This document shows, one piece after another, positions 9,234 to 15,524 of a DNA stretch of 15,524 bases. The position numbers were made by a program, and so were the translations under genes. Origin of the DNA: Isohypsibius dastychi (lineage: Eukaryota; Tardigrada; Eutardigrada; Parachela; Isohypsibiidae); the NCBI GenBank assembly GCA_034696485.1, contig JAQIWT010000757.1:1-15524 (forward strand), in the 5' to 3' direction. Within the stretch, counting starts at the first letter, position 1. Every line of letters begins with the position of its first letter. The notes beneath the pieces were generated by a model. The model did no database searches. It was not told where the DNA came from and saw nothing but the letters and a program-made list of their open reading frames with translations.

Positions 9234-9984
9234 GGCCTAAACTTGGATAGGCGTAGATAAAATCCCCTTTCACCCTTACTTCTCTTCATAGCTTTTAGAG
9301 CAATTTTTAACTGCAAATTAATTGTTATTTTTTAAGTATAATTCCACGATCAATTTAGTGCACCACTCGCGTGACACTGTCATTCTTATATAAACTCAAG
9401 CGTTCGTAGGCTGTCATGAACAAAGGAGAAAATTCCCGTTTTTACTGTATACTACGATCGGGCGACTCTTCCCCGGTGACGTAATCAAGCTTCTACTGTA
9501 TTCGTAGATGGTAAACAAATGAGAGTAAGTGTCGCGAATATTCGCTTGCATCGCAGGAAAAAGGTCTCCGTTCCCATCGTTTTCCAGCCTGAATACACAT
9601 GTGAGTCGCGCCTTGCAACTTCGAGATTGAAAATCTGTTAATCGCAGGAAACCATGAACCGAAACATCCGAGAAATTGCGAGCATTCCCCCTGAATCGCC
9701 GGTAACTAATATCACTATCAACATCACTTCTGATTACTGCATGTGCAAATTCTGAGATAAGATAGGATGCTTGCGATCTCTTTCAAACCTACTTTCTGGG
9801 TTTCAATAGTGTTTTGTTCCCAAATCACGTTGCAGAGTACGGAGAGTTTTTTGCTCTCAAACTTCACTATTGCTGTAGGTGTAACTTGGTATAAATCAGC
9901 GAGTGAAAAGTATTGAAAAAGTTAAAAAATCAGAGTGGGCAGATCGCCGCTTGCTGGTGATGACTTTTTAAGAAATTGATAGAA

Positions 9985-10095
9985 TACGACTTTCTGATAT
10001 TCCATTTGTCCACAAGGCGGGATCACAACATTCTTTCACTGCTGAGAACATCCCGGTCACGAACCACGATCCACAGAGCTCGATGGTCCAACGCT
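9985..10095 (-). pseudogene. Relic of the RING-encoding end of paralogue C
   Basis: Beyond C's stop the (-) strand still aligns to B's linker and RING: S-V-G-P-S-S-S matches the linker, and N-V-V-I-P-P-C-G-Q-M matches D-V-V-F-V-P-C-G-H-M. The frame is kept by a 3-base deletion, but there are two further stops after the one that ends C. The first RING Cys pair is disrupted and the RING His is Gln. After that point the similarity fades, so the second half of the RING is gone or unrecognisable. Confidence 0.75.
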
Positions 10096-12120
10096 TCAAT
10101 ATCCTCGCTTAAAAGACGCAGCCATGCGATGTGCCTCAAGGAGCTCTTTTTCAAGCCACGAATCTCCTGGAAAAAATTGATTCGCACGCGTGAGGTACCT
10201 GACAACTGAATCCCATTGTGTGAAACTGTTATCCTCCATAGCTTTCCCAAAAACTGTGGAATGACGGAAAAAATTTTCACAACGCACATACAGTTCCATA
10301 GCTTCCACCAGCATGTTTTTGTCCAAGCATGCGGTTGCAATATGCCAAAGTAGAACCTTGTCGCTGATAGTTTCGGCGAATTGAATGAAGGGAGAAACAT
10401 CGTCGGCGTTGGCAAACAGATTGGTGAAGCAATGAGTAGTGATCTGGAACCTTTTCCCAAGAAGATGCGCAACATCGGCACGGTCGATTCCCTTTAGGTT
10501 TTTGATGACAGTGAACAACTGTGGGGAGGGAAATAGTTGGGTTGTGGAATGTTCAAGTAGATGGCTGATGATTTCGACATTGAGGCGTTTCAATGAGATG
10601 GCATCATGAAGAAGAGCAGGACCTTGACAGTCTTGGCGGGCAAACAGATCATCTCTGCCGAGCTTCGAAACCAGTTTGAGTAGCCCAGTAAAAAGTTTAT
10701 GATCTGTTGCTTGCACCGCATCTTGCAGCCATACTTGTATGAATGGCAGAAGTTGTGAATCCTTGATGGAATTCTGCACCATCCACGTACAAGAGGAGAG
10801 CAGTTCTCCATTGAGGATGCTGTCAGCAGACCTGAATGCGATTTGCATGAACCGAAAAAACAGACGAAGCAAATGATCAAAATTCGATTCAATGATCTCG
10901 GGGCATCGGAAATAGTCCCAAGAGCAATTTTCGTGCACTCGAGTATATCCACGAATCACTTCACTTAGGAGAACATTCACCATTTTAGAACTTGGCTTCA
11001 AATCATTCGGTAGGCTTGTTTCCGAAGAACGAATTTTTCGAAGAAATCTCACGTACTCTCTCAGCGAAATAACCAGTTGGTCATCCAATGGCTGCAAAAA
11101 GGATAGCAAAACTTTGCGAGACACTCACAAAATCAGTGATGTGATTTTCCTCACCTTGAAGTTTTGCGAGAGACACTCAAAAAGTTTTTCCCACCAAGAT
11201 GTGATGCAGTCGTCGTTCGGTTCCATTAGCAAATATTGACGAAATGCAGATATAGTGACCGGTTTACCCATGCCTAGAATTTGTTGATAGATCAAAAAAG
11301 CTCGTTTCGTGTCTCGGAGCTTTTCTGGCTTCATCGAAAGTGTGGTTTCGGTATCCAGCAGTCTCGAAAGTAGGTGATTCTGACCAATATCTCCCTCATT
11401 TTTCTCTAGCTGTTCGACACCATCATAGATAATAAAGCTCGAATCTTCACCATATCTGAGCAACTTTCCGGCAGCAACAAGAAGTTTCATCTGCTTGAGA
11501 AATTCTCTTGGATATTTTTTGGGAAAATACTTCATGAATGTTTCCACGCAGCTCTCCTGCCCAGATGCTGCAGCCACCTCAATGGGTATCATTCCATAAT
11601 CGTCTTTGATCTCTCTAGCACCTGCAGATATCAGCACTTCGACGACTTGTTTATGGCCTTCTGATGCTGCAATGTGGAGCGGAGTCTGATTAGTCACGGT
11701 TCGTGCGCTGACGTCATGATTTTTGTCTATAAGATAAGCAACTACACCAACATGACAGCCTCCAGAACACGCAGCCGAGAGGGGTGTTTCGGAGTTTTGG
11801 TAGTAAATATCACCCGCGGAATGAATCAGCTTGACAACATCCAGATTCCCACCAAAGCAAGATGCCCAGAACACAGAACAGCCTTGGTCGTCGATAACTC
11901 GAAAATCTGGAGAGAAATTCTGTATTAGATATTGTACCATTTCCCAGTGTCCTCCTGCGCAAGCCGCCCATAAAACAGTGACATTCTGTTTGATGTTTAC
12001 TTTCAGATTGATGGTTCCCTTCTTGTTCACATCGAACTTGGGTTGAGATGCAAGTTTCTTAAGGTCATCCAGATTGCCGCAATATGCAAGTGTAATCAAA
12101 TAATCGTTTGCTCGGTCCAT
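10096..12120 (-). CDS. FEM-1-like ankyrin protein, paralogue C, RING lost (653 aa)
   Basis: Exons are 12120-11155 and 11091-10096, with a 63-bp phase-0 intron (AAG|GTGAGG donor, TTTTTGCAG acceptor) at the same position as in A and B. The ATG at 12120 aligns with the family start. Ankyrin repeats at about residues 45-200, the K-M-K-L-L segment, the TPR-like helices (I-L-G-M-G-K-P) and the second FEM-1-like region are all present without interruption. The protein ends K-R-G-Y-stop just where B's linker to the RING begins, and the RING relic follows downstream. Either this copy is a live receptor without its own RING, which might act as a CUL2-type adaptor or a competitor of B, or it is a pseudogene whose decay started at the 3' end. 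The long open frame favours recent or continuing function. No nearby AATAAA was found. Confidence 0.8.
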
Positions 12121-12599
12121 GGTAAAAACTTGAGCTGCTGGAGGAGACTCTAGTCGATAATAAGCATTCAGGACAGGCTTGAATCAAACAAGCTCGAAAT
12201 GCAAACTCGGAACGTTCCTTCTCTCAGCGATTTCCACACGCATGAACACAATCAGTTTCGCGATAAGCCATTCCGCACATACTCGAAGGGAGAAACATGA
12301 TGATACAAACTGAACAGCTTACTTGGAAGCAGATTGTGCGACAAAAGGTCATCCGCTGACTCATGTCATTAACCAACTAATAATAGTTAACAACCAGTTA
12401 TCAGAGCGCTAATGACATTGATTGGATAAGTTCAGATCAGCCGGTCATGTGCGAGACTAGCATTCGTCGGAAGTAGCAAAGGTGGTCGAAAGTAGCAAAG
12501 CTGCAAAGGTAGTACTGTAAATGGCAACAAAAGTAGCTACGAATGCTACTTTTGTTGATGTCAAACATTTGGCAACTCAGCAAATTAGAGCGCTTGAGT
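12121..12599. other. 5' flank of paralogue C with a nested inverted repeat
   Basis: No gene is seen. This stretch separates C from the D relic and should include C's promoter, but no convincing TATA or initiator was found. The inverted repeat at 12458-12557 borders the 3' end of relic D. Confidence 0.5.
12458..12557. repeat. Nested inverted repeat with a perfect 13-bp hairpin
   Basis: CAACAAAAGTAGC at 12525-12537 and its exact reverse complement at 12545-12557 flank a 7-base loop. A second inverted pair, TAGCATTCGT (12458-12467) and ACGAATGCTA (12539-12548), overlaps it. Two direct copies of AAGTAGCAAAG lie between (12471-12481 and 12490-12500). This may be a decayed foldback element. Confidence 0.8.
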
Positions 12600-12860
12600 T
12601 CTCGCCATCTTTCAGCATTTTTTGCAGCAACAACAAGAAGCTCCATCCGATGAAGAAATGTTTCGGAACTTTGAAGAGGTGATAAATGCTTCAACGCAGC
12701 TTTCACTGCCAGCTGCAGCGGCAATTTCACTAGGTGTTCTTGGGCACCTGTATCCCTCAGCATTTTGAAACATTTCTGCTGCCCTTCCGAAGCTGCGACG
12801 TGAGGGAATGTTCGGTTATTCAGGAGTCGCGCGTTTGCCTCGTGCTTTTCACTTGTCATA
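12600..12860 (-). pseudogene. Fragment of a fourth FEM-1-like paralogue (D)
   Basis: The (-) strand from about 12860 reads K-H-E-A-N-A-R then N-N-R-T, matching B's K-H-D-V-N-A-R and L-N-R-T ankyrin segment. Similarity then moves to another frame (T-P-S-E-I-A-A-A-A-G, matching T-P-I-E-A-A-A-A-A-G in B) after loss of the codons for D-D-Y-G. It later returns to the first frame at M-E-L-L-V-V-A-A-K, matching M-K-L-L-I-A-A-G-K. Two frame changes and no flanking exons mark it as a truncated pseudogene. It lies just downstream of the acetyltransferase gene and upstream of C on the same strand. Confidence 0.75.
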
Positions 12861-12950
12861 CAAGCAGTTATTATTATTATTTCACAAAATACTTAGATAC
12901 CATTCGCAAACTCCGGACTGCTACAGTCCAACCGAAGTTTAATAACATGG

Positions 12951-13960
12951 TTATTTTGTACCAGTCTGGGATTTGATTTCTTCATAAAACCGATAATACG
13001 CATCGACTGCTCTAACTGCTGCTTCTCGAGTGAAAAACTCTCCAAAATGTTCAAGCAGCGTCTCCAGCACTTCTTCTTTCGTCTCGCAAATTTTCTCGCA
13101 TTTCTTCCGTCCATCAACTTCCCAGAAAAATCGCTTATTCCTCATCATTTTCATCTGCCCATTCGGGAACTGGTAACAATACAATCGCGTTGTCACAGTT
13201 GCAATCTTTGGGTTCTTGTGAGCCTCCGTCATCGCCGGAGTCAACTCCTCCAGTTTCAAGTTCACCCGATCACATTCCAAGTAGATGACCCAGTCAGGCT
13301 CAATAAACGGCAGTTTCATGTTGGGGAATGACGTTGCTTCTGTCAGCTTATACGCCCCGGATATTTTTTCAACACCATGTTCGTCGACGGATTTGTAGTA
13401 CCTGACATCCCAGAGTGATGACGAGTAGACGGGTGACCTTTCAGCAAAATCGAGTGAAATCAGGTTGGGGGCCAGGAGGAGACCTGCACCAGGGTCAACC
13501 ATGTAGTCTACATTGTCATGATGAACTACGAGGAGGACGTGATTGTTGACCGAGGCTCCATATGCGAATCTGAAAGCAGATTTTCTGATGGTAGTCTTTT
13601 TGGGAATGATTCTAAAATACCAGACCTGTAAACTCTTCCGAGCAAATAGCTGACTTCATATCCGAGCCCAATCAATACCCAACTGAAGAAAATGTTGGTT
13701 TCATAACAAAGCCCAGTTTTGTTTTGTAAACCGCATTGTCGGACATCTTCGATGGATGGCATAGTTCGTTCTGGAACTGGGATTGGTAAAACGCGTACGG
13801 TGGAGTATGGGACGTACATGTGGTAGTGGAGATAGACTTTCCGTAAGAATTCCAGGCTGGGAGGTTGGTGTTCCTCTGTGGTCAAATCGATGTGCAGGAT
13901 ATCTCTCAGATAACGTTGGATTTCATCACGAGTCAGATGCGATACGTTTTTGGATGACAT
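12951..13960 (-). CDS. NAT: Arylamine N-acetyltransferase, 317 aa
   Basis: Exons are 13960-13626 and 13569-12951, joined across a 56-bp intron (TACAG|GTCTGG donor, CTTTCAG acceptor); splicing restores the frame through L-G-R-V-Y-R-F-A-Y-G. The enzyme transfers acetyl from acetyl-CoA to arylamines or similar substrates in the cytosol. The catalytic triad is visible: C85 in T-G-L-C-Y-E-T-N, H122 in N-N-H-V-L-L-V-V and D137 in Y-M-V-D-P-G. Spacing is Cys to His 37 and His to Asp 15, against 39 and 15 in human NATs. V-P-Y-S-T-V at 50-55 takes the place of the usual PFEN motif. The usual R-G-G-x-C is changed to K-T-G-L-C, and V-D-x-G-F-G to V-D-P-G-A-G. It is somewhat longer than typical NATs (about 275-290 aa). 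The 13960 start is preferred because a splice acceptor lies just upstream. Confidence 0.88.
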
Positions 13961-13964
13961 TTTT

Positions 13965-14042
13965 CTGACCACAGTCACAAGAAGCACAGAAACAAAACAC
14001 AGAAACAACACAGAAACGAGCGAACACGACGCCGCTACTTAC
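13965..14042 (-). other. 78-bp intron in the 5' UTR of the N-acetyltransferase gene
   Basis: On the (-) strand a consensus donor GTAAGT starts at 14042, and a T-rich tract leads to an acceptor GGTCAG ending at 13965, four bases before the ATG. If unspliced, the frame would gain a hydrophobic 17-residue N-terminus that cytosolic NATs do not have. Confidence 0.6.
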
Positions 14043-14639
14043 GATCGTACTAGGAAAGGATTTTGACTTGGATATAGCTTTTAGGTCTGTGAACAAGCGA
14101 AGTAGAGCAAACCTTATCGCTGTATCAGCAAATATAAGGTACCAGTACAATAATGCACCTTGAACTTGAAAAGCACATCATTCGTGCACGAGTATCACTC
14201 GATGTTCTGTTCAAAACAGACTGTTCAAACATTGAATCAGACACATCATCAAACGCGCATAGTCCATACTTCTAAACTTTCGAATAACCTTTGAGGAATT
14301 GCAGCAATAGCTGATCGAGAAAGCAATGTGGACAATTACAAGATTCCACAAGTTATCACACGGCATGTTTTAAACCCCATGTGTAAAAGAGAACGATTTG
14401 AAAAAGTTATCGTCAGAAAAAACAATGTTTAATACCGTAGCGACAGCGATTTTCTTGTTTAAAGATTAATGATAAAATTAACCACCCCTTTCCGGGCGAT
14501 TAATATACCTTTTGAGGTTTACAAGGAAACAGAGGATTTCATTGAGTTACACGTTGCCAAATCGCATACTGAAAATCGTACTCTTTTTCTATAAATGCCC
14601 AATCTGAAGAGACACGACATTCCGACAAGAGAGGTCGTA
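14043..14639. other. Upstream region of the N-acetyltransferase gene
   Basis: No gene is seen. A weak TATA-like TTATATTT lies on the (-) strand near 14131, about 90 bp upstream of the inferred 5'-UTR intron. The remainder is AT-rich and unremarkable. Confidence 0.4.
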
Positions 14640-14775
14640 CTAGTACATGTCAAGTTCGAGTGAGTTCCGGATATCGTTTCCATCGTTGTCCTGGTTTGAG
14701 CTGTCCTCTGATTCATACGCAAGTATCAATTGTCTGTTTTTCGAACCGTGTGTGGCATCCGTGTGCTCCAGCAAA
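14640..14775 (-). CDS. Tentative terminal exon with an acidic, Ser/Asn/Asp-rich C-terminus
   Basis: In one (-) frame the sequence reads L-L-E-H-T-D, then Y-E-S-E-D-S-S-N-Q-D, ending L-E-L-D-M-Y-stop at 14640-14642. The composition resembles a cytoplasmic tail more than random sequence. No ATG or upstream exon is identified. A possible acceptor (CTGATAG followed by G-A-T-T) sits just upstream, where the frame meets earlier stops. It could belong to a separate gene, to an alternative 3' end of the LU-domain gene, or to chance. Confidence 0.2.
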
Positions 14776-15236
14776 ATAATCCTATCAGGCAATGCTCAAT
14801 ACTGAGTATTTAAACCGAAACTGACAAAAACCTCAGCGAACAACTTCTCACCAAGTATAAAAAGGTGACATTTCACCTCGCCCTATTGCAAGCTAAGATT
14901 GATTTCCCCGACGCTGCAGAAATCTTCAGAATATGGGTCTCAATGTCAATGGCCCTGCAGAGAACTTATTAAAATGACTTTTAACGCGTTGCGTTCTGGG
15001 AGACGAGTGCATACATTTGCGGCTATTATCACAGAAATTTCAGGTTCGCGCAGTAGGGTCTCTTGATCTAGCGTTTTGTCAGCGTATGGCACTCGTATTT
15101 TTTAGTTTTACAAAACATCTGAAGGACTATATAGAAACAACACGACCAAATCAACGTCCTTTTCATCGCGTATATCGATACACGAGAGATCTTGGTAGAG
15201 AGGAGAGATGGCCGCGGTAGATGTGCAGTAGACCCT
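14776..15236. other. Region downstream of the LU-domain gene
   Basis: No firm gene. It holds a 52-codon open stretch on (+) without an ATG (14814-14972), a TATA-like box and a short palindrome, noted separately. No AATAAA for the LU-domain gene was found on the (-) strand (AATAAG near 14970 is the nearest variant). Confidence 0.4.
14856..14878 (+). promoter_or_regulatory. TATA box candidate overlapping a perfect 6-bp inverted repeat
   Basis: TATAAAAAG at 14856-14864 is a canonical TATA sequence. It overlaps AGGTGA, spacer CATT, TCACCT at 14863-14878, an exact inverted repeat whose arms resemble nuclear-receptor half-sites. A second TATA-like TATTTAAA lies 49 bp upstream at 14807. No convincing downstream (+) gene was found, so the promoter reading is speculative. 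Confidence 0.2.
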
Positions 15237-15524
15237 TCAGCTGAATGCAAAGATGAAAACCATAGAGATCGTGGACATGAAAAATGCAACAGGTAATCCC
15301 TGATACAAGATGGATGGCGACCCATTGCAGAGGTCCAATGAGCAGGCACAGAGAGTGGCTTTTTCATAAGTATTCGCGCCGCCCCAGTTTGTTCTACTCT
15401 CGCACTTATCCTCTGTGTAAGTAATGTTGGCTGCGTCGATGCATCCACGATTCAGGACACCGGATTTTCCAGCCGACACGGTGTCTAATGTGATTTTGTA
15501 GCACACCTGCTTGGTGTCTGTGGG
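15237..15524 (-). CDS. Ly-6/uPAR (LU) domain protein, GPI-anchored, C-terminal part
   Basis: The visible 95 residues run off the right edge, so the start, signal peptide and first Cys are missing. Six Cys are seen (fragment residues 8, 28, 41, 59, 61, 66), and the last fall in L-C-A-C-S-L-D-L-C-N-G, the C-x-C-x4-C-N signature that closes three-finger LU domains, as in quiver/sleepless-like proteins. A sequon N-I-T lies at residue 33. A small-residue site (N-G-S) is followed by a spacer and a hydrophobic tail (residues 78-95), which is a GPI-anchor signal. The protein should sit on the outer face of the plasma membrane, where relatives modulate ion channels and receptors; its partner cannot be told from sequence. 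The start of the next exon upstream is outside the window. Confidence 0.8.
   Translation of the reverse strand, partial: PTDTKQVCYKITLDTVSAGKSGVLNRGCIDAANITYTEDKCESRTNWGGANTYEKATLCACSLDLCNGSPSILYQGLPVAFFMSTISMVFIFAFS

Larger units (their letters stand above)
6985..9984. other. 3-kb intergenic region between paralogues B and C
   Basis: This is the largest gene-poor stretch. It holds a small (+) open frame next to B's start (7038-7193), a 15-C run, an ACTCAGA-type tandem repeat, a perfect 14-bp inverted repeat and a tRNA-promoter-like pair of boxes, each listed separately. The longer open frames (7889-8137, 8309-8539 and 8937-9179 on +; 7259-7513 and 7685-7879 on -) show no recognisable domain. 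Just upstream of B's start the (-) strand reads CTCATCTCAG, a possible 5'-UTR acceptor. Confidence 0.5.

Noticed and set aside
9189-9260. A functional tRNA gene
   Set aside because: Only the A box fits. The acceptor and T stems do not pair.
10023-10481. 152-residue (-) frame across the end of paralogue C
   Set aside because: It is an out-of-frame shadow. The real frame is fixed by the B alignment, and the RING relic lies in C's own frame.
12437-12599. C-terminal half of the D open frame as real protein
   Set aside because: Homology to the family ends near 12600. The remainder is read through the inverted-repeat region.
13526-13625. The 3' end of the unspliced acetyltransferase frame as a separate short protein
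   Set aside because: It reads into a 56-bp intron. Splicing restores the catalytic His and the conserved V-D-x-G segment.
13961-14011. Hydrophobic N-terminal extension of the acetyltransferase as a signal peptide
   Set aside because: A consensus GTAAGT donor at 14042 and an acceptor just before the ATG at 13960 make this stretch intronic, and NATs are cytosolic.
15068-15448. Other (-) and (+) frames overlapping the LU-domain exon
   Set aside because: The frame with the LU Cys pattern, C-N-G signature and GPI tail is clearly the real one.
1-15524. CRISPR arrays, rRNA genes, bacterial operons or intact transposase genes
   Set aside because: No regularly spaced direct repeats, rRNA-like sequence or transposase/reverse transcriptase motifs were seen.

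Overview
The window comes from an animal nuclear genome, most likely a small invertebrate. Genes are split by short GT-AG introns (56 to 78 bp), there are no operons or ribosome binding sites, and the families present are metazoan: FEM-1-like ankyrin proteins, an IAP-type RING, a Ly-6/uPAR-type (LU) GPI protein and an arylamine N-acetyltransferase. My best guess is a tardigrade or a related invertebrate. That rests on gene content, compact introns and moderate GC, and it is a weak inference.

Layout from left to right. A short (+) gene at 764-988 encodes a 74-residue Cys/His/Gly-rich, metallothionein-like protein, with a plausible core promoter and a 5'-UTR intron. The rest of the recognisable coding capacity is on the (-) strand. 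Three large paralogues lie head to tail: A (3507-1301), B (6984-4772) and C (12120-10096). A degenerate fourth copy, D, lies at about 12860-12600. A two-exon arylamine N-acetyltransferase gene follows (13960-12951, plus a 5'-UTR intron up to 14042). The C-terminal exon of an LU-domain, GPI-anchored protein runs off the right edge (15524-15237). The intergenic stretches hold small inverted repeats, homopolymer runs and a few weak exon or promoter candidates, but nothing firmly identified.

The most interesting content is the tandem family. Each protein resembles FEM-1 over most of its length: N-terminal ankyrin repeats, the 'LL-A' helical segment, a TPR-like helix pair and a second ankyrin-like region. 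FEM-1 proteins are substrate receptors of CUL2 ubiquitin ligases. The intact copy B ends in a C3HC4 RING spaced exactly like those of IAP proteins, so it may be a substrate receptor and RING E3 in one chain. The copies are in different states. B is intact. A is intact except for one in-frame TAG after codon 228. C has lost its RING to nonsense changes, with the relic still readable downstream. D is a frameshifted fragment. The three full copies share a phase-0 intron at the same position (68, 68 and 63 bp). The array looks like a family in active birth and death, possibly producing receptor-only and RING-less forms.
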